The position numbers and the translations under genes were made by a program. 64,000 bases of DNA from NCBI GenBank assembly GCA_016712675.1, contig JADJQR010000001.1, positions 868,001 to 932,000 on the forward strand, written 5' to 3'. Origin of the DNA: a bacterium. Its GTDB lineage: Bacteria; Krumholzibacteriota; Krumholzibacteriia; LZORAL124-64-63. Under the pieces are notes generated by a model. That model ran no database searches, was not told where the DNA came from, and saw only the letters and a program-made list of their open reading frames with translations. Shown here piece by piece: positions 16,498 to 23,562 of the stretch (the first letter of the stretch is position 1; every line of letters begins with the position of its first letter).

Positions 16498-17553
16498 TCA
16501 AATTGCCAAGACACGCGGCCACCCGCCCAGCAGAGGCTCGTATTCGTTGCCGATTACCCAAGTATCCCCGCCGACGGTTTCTGCCCGTCGGTATGCCCAA
16601 GACGCAACGGTCGTGGTTGCTGTGAGATCACTTGGCAATTGCCTCTCCCGAAACGCCGCCGCCATGCTGGCGCCGAGATCCCCATTCCGCCGCGCCCACC
16701 GTTCGAGATGCCGAAGCGCGGCTAAGCGGTCCCTCTTGGCCGCGTTGCAGGACTTGCAGGCCAGAACGAAGTTGTGCCCAAGATCCAGGCTGTACCATGA
16801 CCACGGGATGAAGTGGTCGACCTCGGTCTCTCGCCGTTGTGTGTCGCAATAGAAGCAGGCGCGCCCTTGGACTTCCTCAAGGATCGATCGGTACTCGGCA
16901 AGTGGTGTGCGTGAGGTGCCAAATAGAAAGACAGCCAGATCGGCATGAGCACCTAGAAGGTCGCGGTTCTTGCCGATTTCGCGAACCTGGCGAGTCCATC
17001 CTTCCTGGGCCATCCGGATTACGAAGCCGTGGAATCGGCGGAAGCAATATGCGATCCCGGGGTTCAGGGTAACTTCGTCTCTCTGGCGATCCTCCGGATA
17101 GAGAAACCCCCGATTGGGACCATTGATCACTTGCAATCGCCACAGTGGTTGGTCCTTAACCGTCCGAACAACTTGGCGCACTAGGTTCCGGGAGTCCGAC
17201 AGGCGATGGAGGGGAACGGGCTTGCCGCTGGCAAAGTAGGGCGCCTGTGCTTCGGCGACTAGATTCACGATCTTAGCTTGCTTCTTGCTTGTATTCTGGT
17301 GGAGAACCCTCTCCCCGCCCGCCGCCGGATACGGCACCGTCTGTCGCGCGTAGTACTGGATGAACTTCTGCGCGATCCAGTCGACGGGCAGTTCGAGCGC
17401 ATTCCCGCTCTCGTCACCCTTCTCGACCGACAGATCCGCCAGCGCCATCAGCAGCGCGAACTTGTACGTTGCGACAAATCCGCCCTCATCCAGCACCCGC
17501 TGAATGTAGTCCAGGAACTTCAGTTGGAACTCCGGTGTCGGCGGCCCGCTCAC
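16498..17553 (-). CDS. HNH endonuclease paired with an HIT protein
   Basis: 351 residues. The nuclease core is 'ACFYCDTQRRETEVDHFIPW', then 'NFVLACKSCNAAKRDRLA': a zinc-binding CxxC pair on each side of the catalytic DHF. The N-terminal 200 residues ('FKFALLMALADLSVE'-like, here 'YKFALLMALADLSVEKGDES') are a separate helical domain I cannot name. The ATG overlaps the stop of the HIT gene (ATGA, 17550-17553), so the two are co-translated. It converges with the DUF2075 gene. Confidence 0.85.
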   Translation of the reverse strand: MSGPPTPEFQLKFLDYIQRVLDEGGFVATYKFALLMALADLSVEKGDESGNALELPVDWIAQKFIQYYARQTVPYPAAGGERVLHQNTSKKQAKIVNLVAEAQAPYFASGKPVPLHRLSDSRNLVRQVVRTVKDQPLWRLQVINGPNRGFLYPEDRQRDEVTLNPGIAYCFRRFHGFVIRMAQEGWTRQVREIGKNRDLLGAHADLAVFLFGTSRTPLAEYRSILEEVQGRACFYCDTQRRETEVDHFIPWSWYSLDLGHNFVLACKSCNAAKRDRLAALRHLERWARRNGDLGASMAAAFRERQLPSDLTATTTVASWAYRRAETVGGDTWVIGNEYEPLLGGWPRVLAI

Positions 17554-17936
17554 GCCCCGTCCTCCCAGTACCTTGCCGTCTCCGGAAAGATCAGCCTGAC
17601 CCCACCCCGAGGATCCTCCTGGTCGCCCTCGTATCGCGGGATCAGGTGCACATGGACGTGGGCGACCGTCTGCCCGGCCGCAGCCCCGTCATTCACGCCC
17701 ACGTTATAGCCCGCTGGCGCCAATTCCCGTTCCAGCCCTTCCCGTGCCCGCGCCACCATCGCGAACAGGTCATCGCGCTCGGCCGCGCTGAGCTCGAACA
17801 GCGAGCCAACATGCCTCCGCGGCACTACAAGCGTGTGCCCCGGCGAGACCGGGTAGCCGTCGCGAAGGGCCAGCGACAACGCCGACTCGTGGCAGGGCAC
17901 GAATCCGTACGGGGGGCAGAAGGGGCAGGGGCTCAT
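17550..17936 (-). CDS. HIT-family nucleotide hydrolase/transferase
   Basis: 128 residues from the ATG at 17936, chosen over the ATG at 17972 because GGAG stands 5 nt upstream. It starts with a zinc-binding 'CPFCPP' and contains 'SPGHTLVVPRRHV' and the histidine triad 'HVHVHLIPRY'. HIT enzymes hydrolyse dinucleoside polyphosphates or nucleotidyl adducts. Here it is translationally coupled to an HNH endonuclease and preceded by the truncated restriction-enzyme fragment, which suggests a nucleic-acid or signal-nucleotide role in defence; that link is inference. Confidence 0.88.
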   Translation of the reverse strand: MSPCPFCPPYGFVPCHESALSLALRDGYPVSPGHTLVVPRRHVGSLFELSAAERDDLFAMVARAREGLERELAPAGYNVGVNDGAAAGQTVAHVHVHLIPRYEGDQEDPRGGVRLIFPETARYWEDGA

Positions 17937-18025
17937 CCGGGCTCCGCAGTCTGGTCCTATTCCAAGCGGCATCGACGATCAGGCAGTTTGGAGTATACCC
18001 CTGCGGGGCAGGCTGCGGGAACACG

Positions 18026-18250
18026 TCAATGCGGCGCCCCACCGATGCCCACCCTGCGGCTGGGCCCAAACTCCCGCAGCAGATCGAACAGCGGCTGGTC
18101 GATCTCGCGATAAGCCACCTCGCGCTCCTCGCCGCGCGCACATCGCGCCAGCACCAGGAGCAGCAGCAGCGGCTTGTGTGGCGCGCGCTCGCCCTTTCGC
18201 GACCACTGGGTCACGTTCGTGATGCGATCAAGGAACTCGCTGCGATTCAT
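18026..18250 (-). pseudogene. Truncated N-terminus of a ScoMcrA-like HNH restriction enzyme
   Basis: 74 residues, then a stop. 'WSRKGERAPHKPLLLLLVLA' and 'LFDLLREFGPSRR' match the beginning of HNH restriction endonucleases that carry an N-terminal sulfur-binding-type domain. Those proteins continue for a few hundred residues; here the frame ends after 'GIGGAPH', and neither of the other frames restores the domain. The HIT gene begins 90 bp later, so the rest was probably deleted. Confidence 0.6.
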
Positions 18251-18372
18251 GCTCGACCGGGCCCGCGATCGTCGATCCGCCGGCGCCAGGGGGCCGGGCG
18301 GCGTGTGTCCGGGAATGATGCGGGGGAAGATACCACGAGCGGTGGGGTGGGGTGAATCGGGGATGTGGGGGG

Positions 18373-18485
18373 CTTGCGCCGGACGGTATAGAAAGAGTCG
18401 GCCTCCTTTAGTCCGGAACCTGTGGTGGTGAACACACTCAGGTTACGAGATTCGGGCCGACTCTTTCTATACCGTCCGGCGCAAG
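18373..18485. repeat. 113-bp hairpin element with perfect 31-bp inverted arms
   Basis: Left arm 18373-18403 and right arm 18455-18485 are exact reverse complements; the outer ends are CTTGCGCCGG and CCGGCGCAAG, i.e. the two halves of the dispersed palindrome. The 51-nt loop contains a smaller inner stem (AACCTG/CAGGTT). It sits in the 490-bp divergent gap between the truncated HNH fragment and the DUF1016 gene. I see no other gene in that gap and no target-site duplication. MITE-like or REP-like element is the best description. Confidence 0.85.
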
Positions 18486-18741
18486 TCGCCCCCTTCAACG
18501 CCTGGCCCACTGCCTGCCTCAATGCCATTGCGGTTGCGTGCACGGCTGTCCCATTGGCGTCGTCGCGCAGCCTCAGCAACTTCACAGGAACGGCTCTTTG
18601 GGTGCCCTGCTTGCGGTTCGTCGTCGGTGTTGAATCAGCCCCGACCTCGCACCGCAGGCGCCCATCGCCCGCGACACATCGCGCCGCTTCCGTGACCGCT
18701 CGTTGGCACCAGGACCGTGTCGGCACGTCCGGCGGAATGGG

Positions 18742-19866
18742 ATGGGAATCATGGTCAGGAAACCAAAGCCCGAAGACGCAGGGATCCCCGCGCCGACGTC
18801 CGGCTCCGGCAGCGCGGAGCCCTACGGCCAACTGGTGACGGGCATCTCCGGCCTGGTCGACGAGGCGCGGCGCGTGGTCGTGCGGTCGGCCAATAGCGTC
18901 ATCGTGTCGACGTATTGGGAGATCGGGCGGCGAATCGTTGAATTCGAGCAGGACGGGAATCCGCGGGCCATCTACGGAGAAGAACTATTGAAGCGGTTGG
19001 GGCGCGACTTGGCGCGGCAGCACGGGCGGGGGTTCTCGCCGACCAGTCTTTATAAAATGAGATCTTTTTATCTCTGTCATCAGATTTTACCATCAGTGAT
19101 GGTAAAATTACAAATGCCTGCAACTACATCAGTTATGCATCATTCCTTCCCCTTGTCGTGGACCCATTACATCCGCCTGATGGCCGTCAGCGACCCCGAG
19201 GCCCGCGCACTCTACGAAGCCGAGGCCATTCGCAGCGGTTGGACCGTCCGGCAGCTGGAAAGGCAGATCAGCACGCAGTTCTTCGAGCGCGTTTCCGCCT
19301 CCGCGCAACCCGAGCGCATGCTGGAGAGCGCGCGCAAGCCGGCGCCGGTCGACCCGGCCGAACTGCAGCACCACATCCGCGACCCGTACCTGCTCGAGTT
19401 CCTCGACCTGAAGGACGAGTACAGCGAGACCGACCTCGAGGACGCGATCGTCCGCCACCTGGAGGCGTTCCTGCTCGAGCTTGGGGCCGGGTTCACGTTC
19501 GTGGCCAGGCAGAAGCGCATCCGCATCGGCGACGAGTGGTACCGCATCGACCTGCTGCTCTATCACCGCGCCCTGCGCTGCCTGGTCGTGGTGGACCTGA
19601 AGCTGGGGCGCTTCTCGCACGCCGACGCCGGCCAGATGAACCTCTACCTGAACTACGCGCGCGAGCACCTGATGGGGCCCGACGAGCACGAGCCGGTCGG
19701 GCTGGTGCTCTGCAGCTCGAAGGACGACGCGGTCGTCCATTACGCGATGGGCGGCATCGCGGCGAACGTCTTCGCCTCGCGCTACCTGACGGTGCTGCCG
19801 GATCCGGAGGCGCTGCGGCGGGAGATCAGGGCGGCGCAGAGGGCGTTTCGGGGGCGGCGGCGGTGA
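18742..19866 (+). CDS. DUF1016 (YhcG-family) PD-(D/E)XK nuclease
   Basis: 374 residues. The N-terminal domain shows the DUF1016 pattern ('VVVRSANSVIVSTYWEIGRR', 'SPTSLYKMRSFY', 'LSWTHYIRLM'), and the C-terminal nuclease domain 'GDEWYRIDLLLYHRALRCLV' leads into 'VVDLKLGRF'. The usual ExK is DxK here, which still fits the catalytic scheme. Such proteins are common in accessory regions and beside restriction-modification genes. Bases 19045-19140 are strikingly AT-rich compared with the rest of the gene. Start: ATG 18742 (MGIMVRK); ATG 18751 is the alternative. Confidence 0.85.
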   Translation: MGIMVRKPKPEDAGIPAPTSGSGSAEPYGQLVTGISGLVDEARRVVVRSANSVIVSTYWEIGRRIVEFEQDGNPRAIYGEELLKRLGRDLARQHGRGFSPTSLYKMRSFYLCHQILPSVMVKLQMPATTSVMHHSFPLSWTHYIRLMAVSDPEARALYEAEAIRSGWTVRQLERQISTQFFERVSASAQPERMLESARKPAPVDPAELQHHIRDPYLLEFLDLKDEYSETDLEDAIVRHLEAFLLELGAGFTFVARQKRIRIGDEWYRIDLLLYHRALRCLVVVDLKLGRFSHADAGQMNLYLNYAREHLMGPDEHEPVGLVLCSSKDDAVVHYAMGGIAANVFASRYLTVLPDPEALRREIRAAQRAFRGRRR

Positions 19867-19888
19867 GCGTGGTGTGCGTGGCGGGGGG

Positions 19889-19906
19889 AGTTGTGCCGGC
19901 GCAAGT
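19889..19906. repeat. Copy of dispersed palindrome (16 of 18 matches)
   Basis: AGTTGTGCCGGCGCAAGT, between the convergent DUF1016 and AbiEii genes. Confidence 0.55.
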
Positions 19907-19974
19907 CGGCCACGCCCACAATCGTCGGGCCCGACCTCGAGCGACTCCCCCGAGGCGAAAACGGGTTTGTCTGC

Positions 19975-20874
19975 TCACTGTTCCCAGCGCCATCGGATCG
20001 GAACCCAGCGAAGCTGCATGGCTCCTCCGAGGATGGGATCCAGAAAGGCCCTGGCTGCCGTCATGAGCTCGCGAATGTCTCGCCACTCCAGGCCGTCCTC
20101 AAGGGCCATGCGCCGGTAGACCGCAGTCCAGGATTCCGGCGGTTCAGGCAACACCGTGGGAACGGCGTGGGTGCCGCGGTACTGGAACGTCCGGTCCAGG
20201 GCCTCGCGCAGGCGATCGCCAGCCAACTCCCGAATCGTACCCAGCAGGGCGAGGTCCGGCAGGTCCTTCACGCGGGTATTGTCGCGCTTTCGTGGCATCG
20301 AGTAGGCATGGAGCTTCTCGGCGATGTGCGACTCGATCGGATAGACGCGCAGGGTGGGGGCGGCAATTCCTGCGAATGCCAGAAGGTCCGGGGTCGTCAG
20401 CAATTCCGGCGCCCCGACGATGGGATCGCCGAAAGCCACATCGACGGCAAATGGTTGGCCGTATAGCCTGCCGGCCATCCGGGCCTCCGCTCGGTGGCGA
20501 AGACCGCCGTATGGCAGTCCCTCGTTGCGAATTGTCGGATGGGTTGGATCGGTCCGCACTTCAAATGTGAGGAAATCGCCCAGATCCAGACGCCCCGCGG
20601 CCTGAAGGTGGTCGAGGATCGCGGCAGGCGACCCGGAGAAGCGCAGGTCCACATCCCTGGTCGTTCGCGCCCGCGTCAGCCGAAGTTCCAGCACCAGTCC
20701 GCCTTTGAGGACGGCCGCGTCGCCCATCGTACATGCTACCCGTGCCAGGAAGCGGTCGAAGACCAGTAGCTGCCGGCGGCGTGAAAAGTCAACGCCGTTG
20801 GTCGAAGCTGCGCGCAGACGCTGCTCCAGCGCCTGCTTGAAAGCCGCCGGCGAGGCATAGGTCCTGGACGCCAC
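19975..20874 (-). CDS. AbiEii-family nucleotidyltransferase toxin
   Basis: 299 residues. The nucleotidyltransferase signature is 'VLKGGLVLELRL' followed by 'RTTRDVDLRF', then 'VDVAFGDPI', and the helical C-terminal part contains 'VYPIESHIAEKLHAYSMP' and 'RVKDLPDLALL', all typical of AbiEii. Type IV toxins of this family modify tRNA or GTP-binding targets and cause abortive infection. The cognate AbiEi lies 27 bp upstream on the same strand. Confidence 0.9.
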   Translation of the reverse strand: MASRTYASPAAFKQALEQRLRAASTNGVDFSRRRQLLVFDRFLARVACTMGDAAVLKGGLVLELRLTRARTTRDVDLRFSGSPAAILDHLQAAGRLDLGDFLTFEVRTDPTHPTIRNEGLPYGGLRHRAEARMAGRLYGQPFAVDVAFGDPIVGAPELLTTPDLLAFAGIAAPTLRVYPIESHIAEKLHAYSMPRKRDNTRVKDLPDLALLGTIRELAGDRLREALDRTFQYRGTHAVPTVLPEPPESWTAVYRRMALEDGLEWRDIRELMTAARAFLDPILGGAMQLRWVPIRWRWEQ

Positions 20875-20901
20875 GGCGGCTATTCACCCTTCCCTTACGA
20901 T

Positions 20902-21486
20902 TCATGACAGGAACCGCGACAGATAGCCCGTGACTTCAGGCAGTGCGTCCTCGCGAATCAAGCCGCGCTTGACCACCTGATCCATCGCATCGCGCACGAT
21001 CTCCGGGCTGACGCCGGCCTGCGCGCAATCAATGAGCGTCCGCGCTATCCCGGTCACGGGCACCGGGCCCACCCAGGCACGATCCTGCTCGGAGAGCCCC
21101 CCGAAGTGCGTGGCCACACCGTCCGGTGCGCGCAGCCTGCGTCGGCGCCATTGCCCGGGCAGCGTCAGCTGGATCCGCGACGGAAGCGCATCGGACAGTC
21201 CGTGCAGGAAGAGCGCCGTTTCGTGGGAGAACACCGCGGCCCGCTCGCTCCACAGCCACACCACGGCGAATTCCTCGTGATCGTCCGCCGGGAAATGCAC
21301 CAGTCGATACACGCCGCGGCGTGCCCTGGCCACGCGCCCGTTGGCCAGGTACTTGGCCAGCAGTTGCGGTGAGTATCCTGCGGCAGCGGCTTGGGCCGTC
21401 GTGAAGTGTCCGGCCTGCGTGGCGGCGGTTTCGTAGAGTTGGTCCCAGCTGGGGCCAGTGCGGTGGTCGCGCATCTGAATGTTCAT
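20902..21486 (-). CDS. AbiEi-family antitoxin/transcriptional repressor
   Basis: 194 residues. A winged helix ('FTTAQAAAAGYSPQLLAKYL', 'RARRGVYRLVHFP') is followed by the AbiEi core 'AAVFSHETALFLHGLSD' and 'VTGIARTLIDCA'. It is the first gene of an abiEi-abiEii operon and probably represses it through the AT-rich inverted repeat overlapping the start region (21487-21519). The other AbiEi protein in the window (11530-12342) is longer and only distantly similar. Confidence 0.88.
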   Translation of the reverse strand: MNIQMRDHRTGPSWDQLYETAATQAGHFTTAQAAAAGYSPQLLAKYLANGRVARARRGVYRLVHFPADDHEEFAVVWLWSERAAVFSHETALFLHGLSDALPSRIQLTLPGQWRRRRLRAPDGVATHFGGLSEQDRAWVGPVPVTGIARTLIDCAQAGVSPEIVRDAMDQVVKRGLIREDALPEVTGYLSRFLS

Positions 21487-21519
21487 GCACGAAACTTAAC
21501 CTATAGTTTATGTTTGTGC
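21487..21519 (-). promoter_or_regulatory. Probable promoter/operator of the AbiE pair
   Basis: An AT-rich patch in GC-rich surroundings. GCACGAAAC (21487-21495) and GTTTGTGC (21512-21519) form an imperfect inverted repeat. On the minus strand, TTGCAC followed 16-17 bp later by TTAAGT/TAAGTT ends 6-7 nt before the ATG, so transcription may begin at or next to the start codon. Confidence 0.4.
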
Positions 21520-21607
21520 AAGTCATGGGTCGGTGTCAGAATCTCGCGACACGGTCGCTAGGGCTGCAATCGATTGTATTTAATACATTTAGCCTGGATC
21601 GCGCCCG

Positions 21608-21625
21608 ACTTGCGCCGGCGCAAGT
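21608..21625. repeat. Perfect copy of dispersed palindrome ACTTGCGCCGGCGCAAGT
   Basis: Identical over all 18 bases to the copy at 9916. It lies at the right-hand border of the accessory island, 122 bp upstream of the AbiE operon start. Confidence 0.7.
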
Positions 21626-21892
21626 GGACGTTGGACCTTGATCTGCCTTGCAAGCACGGGCCCGGAACGAGAGCCATCCCATTGGCCATGTGTTGTGAAT
21701 GCGTGGATCGGAGAGCGAACGAAAGCGCCCATGTCACCGGCCGTTCCCTGGATGCCGTGAGGTGTCACGTTCCAGACACCACCTACTGCAGGCACTGCGC
21801 GCGCCTCCAACATCAGCGTGGCAAGTCGATTTCGCCCGGTTCCGGATCGCGGATCTTGTTCAAATGCAGCCGCTTGTGGCGCCACGCCAATT

Positions 21893-21911
21893 GTCCCACA
21901 AGTTGTGGGAC
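21893..21911. repeat. 19-bp perfect palindrome
   Basis: GTCCCACAAGTTGTGGGAC, 9-bp arms around a central G, about 60 bp beyond the stop of the minus-strand gene ending at 21970. It could fold as a terminator stem, although no T-run follows, or act as an operator. Confidence 0.5.
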
Positions 21912-21969
21912 GAATGTCCCCATCGGCAAGGCTGCGTTGAACTTGCCCCCCTGATCCGCGCGCCGGCCC

Positions 21970-22443
21970 CTAAGGCCTCCCCGACCCCAGGCAAACCGGG
22001 CAAATGATCATCGTCCCGGACGTATACGTCGTGCGGATGCTCTGCGCCGAGTTGTACAGCGCCTCGCGCTCGCTCGTCGACATGCTGTTCGCGGCGCCGA
22101 CGCTCTGCTGCGTGGCCCCGCCCGCCTGCCACGTCTGGCCCGCGCCGCGGCAGCGGTAGCAGGTGCGGGGACGGCTGCCGGCCAGCGACTCCTGGAAGTT
22201 GAAGGCGGGGGTCCAGGTCGCCGCGGTGGCGGCCTCGGGTTCGGGTTCGGGCTCGGCCACCAGCGAGGTGAAGCCCATGACGCCGTTCGCGTCGAAGGTG
22301 ACGACGTAGCTGGGGTTGTTGATGGTCAGCAGCCCGCTTGACGACAGGCTCAGGTTCTCGCAGGACAGCGGCTGGCCCTGCGTGCCGAGCGTGCGCAGCT
22401 GCGTGTCGTGGATGATGCCCCAGGAGCCGTTGTTGTAGTACAT
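21970..22443 (-). CDS. Hypothetical protein with C-terminal DnaJ-like cysteine motifs
   Basis: 157 residues. The N-terminal half ('YNNGSWGIIHDTQLRTLGTQ', 'YVVTFDANGVMGF') is beta-rich and unrecognised, followed by an acidic Glu/Pro linker. Two CxxCxGxG-type motifs, 'CYRCRGAG' and 'CPVCLGSG', stand about 54 residues apart and could form one zinc centre like that in DnaJ. Codon use fits a real gene. No good ribosome-binding site precedes the ATG at 22443, so the true start is uncertain. Confidence 0.55.
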   Translation of the reverse strand: MYYNNGSWGIIHDTQLRTLGTQGQPLSCENLSLSSSGLLTINNPSYVVTFDANGVMGFTSLVAEPEPEPEAATAATWTPAFNFQESLAGSRPRTCYRCRGAGQTWQAGGATQQSVGAANSMSTSEREALYNSAQSIRTTYTSGTMIICPVCLGSGRP

Positions 22444-22651
22444 GACGCCGCGCTGCGGGGCGCTGCGGCGATCCGCAGCGGGGAGACCTCTTGGTATGGG
22501 GGAGCGCAGTCAGTCGGCGGCGGCTCATGCAAGCCGCCCGCGATGAAAACGGACGAAAATCAGCTGCAACCATCACAAGTGTCGGTCTTCCGGGTCAACG
22601 ACCGCTCCCGTCGCGGGCCCACGTTTCCACTTCCCACGGCCAAGAAAGGAG

Positions 22652-22657
22652 TATAAT
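22652..22657 (+). promoter_or_regulatory. -10 box TATAAT
   Basis: A consensus TATAAT 45 bp before the ATG of the secreted protein at 22703. No convincing -35 hexamer is seen at 16-18 bp. Confidence 0.4.
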
Positions 22658-22702
22658 GGTCTTGTTCCTGGACAGCGCCCACCCCGACCCCTGGAGCACG
22701 CC

Positions 22703-23236
22703 ATGCGCCCGCTGATCCTCGCCCTGCTGCTGCTGGTGCCGGCCTCGGCCCTGGCCCTGGACTGCACGCCCGACTTCAACTGGACCTGCGCCTCGAACGG
22801 CTTTTTCGACTACCTGGTCGGCCAGCCGGGCGAGGTCATCTGCGGCGTCGACTACACCGGCTGGACGCTGAACGTGGTCAACGTCACCGTCACCACGGGC
22901 GGCTGGGTCGCCATGGCCGCCGCCTCGGCCGCCAGCGCAAGCCCGGGCACCTGGGTCGACAGCGCCATCATCCTCATGGACGACTGCGGGGCCGGCACCT
23001 GCGTGACCAGCACGCAGTCCACGGGCGTCGCCCAGTTGATCGTGTGCGTGGAGCCCGGCGTCCACACGTTCATCGTCGCCTCGCACACGACGGCACCCGG
23101 CGCCGTCGCCAACTTCAGCCCGGCCTGCTTCACCTGCGAGCAGGCCGAAGGCAACGGCTTCGGGCCCTGCGCGGCCTGCGGCGCGGTCCCCACCCAGCCG
23201 GAAAGCTGGGGCTCCGTGAAGTCGCGCTTCAACTAG
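22703..23236 (+). CDS. Small secreted cysteine-rich protein of unknown function
   Basis: 177 residues. A strong signal peptide (MRPLILALLLLVPASALA) precedes a mature domain with about ten cysteines, including 'CTPDFNWTC', 'CGAGTC' and 'CFTCEQ...CAAC'. The middle part resembles a pre-peptidase C-terminal or Ig-like beta-sandwich, but I cannot assign a family. The cysteines suggest disulfide bonding outside the cytoplasm. It has its own -10 box and is followed by a strong hairpin. Confidence 0.7.
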   Translation: MRPLILALLLLVPASALALDCTPDFNWTCASNGFFDYLVGQPGEVICGVDYTGWTLNVVNVTVTTGGWVAMAAASAASASPGTWVDSAIILMDDCGAGTCVTSTQSTGVAQLIVCVEPGVHTFIVASHTTAPGAVANFSPACFTCEQAEGNGFGPCAACGAVPTQPESWGSVKSRFN

Positions 23237-23562
23237 GCGTCGCCCTCTTTGCGGGCAGACGGCGGGCGTGCCACGTGCGGTGGCGCGCCCGCGCGTTCAT
23301 TCCGACCATGGGCCCTGAGGCGGCACCCGTGTCCGGGTCGTGGCGTGATCGTACCGGTCGCGGTCCGTCAGGTCTGAAACGGGAGCATCGTGGCTGCGGT
23401 CGAGAAGCCGGTTTCAACGCAAATTCCGTCGATTCAGAGGGATACGGGCGCCGGCGACGAGCCGATTGTGGTATGATCGGGGCCTGCGGGCGGCTGGGCG
23501 GCGGCAACAGGGATACGATTCACGTCGGGGCACCTCCGATTGCGGGGTGCAGGGAGCGCCGG
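23237..23562. promoter_or_regulatory. Intergenic region with terminator hairpin and possible -10 box
   Basis: 326 bp without a gene. It holds the hairpin at 23262-23292 and, further on, a TATGAT hexamer at 23472-23477 that could be the -10 box for the beta-helix protein gene, with a leader of about 80 nt. Confidence 0.4.
23262..23292 (+). terminator. Strong hairpin after the secreted protein gene
   Basis: A 13-bp stem (one G-T pair) with a 5-nt loop, starting 26 bp after the stop at 23236. There is no T-run, so it may be a weak or factor-assisted terminator. Confidence 0.5.

Larger units (their letters stand above)
21520..21969. other. Gene-poor stretch between AbiE and a hypothetical protein
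   Basis: I see no convincing gene; the open frames here have neither a good ribosome-binding site nor recognisable similarity. It contains one perfect copy of the dispersed palindrome (21608) and a separate 19-bp palindrome (21893). Confidence 0.4.

Noticed and set aside
18373-18485. Integron attC site
   Set aside because: Length and hairpin shape fit, but the required core (GTTRRRY at one end and RYYYAAC at the other) is absent and no integrase is seen; the arms are also perfect, unlike attC.
9000-21600. CRISPR array
   Set aside because: The repeated palindromes are irregularly spaced over kilobases with no spacer pattern; the Cas4-like DUF2779 protein at 25465 has no cas neighbours.
21574-21954. 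126-codon frame in the gap after the AbiE pair
   Set aside because: No ribosome-binding site, mixed composition and a palindrome within it; no similarity recognised.
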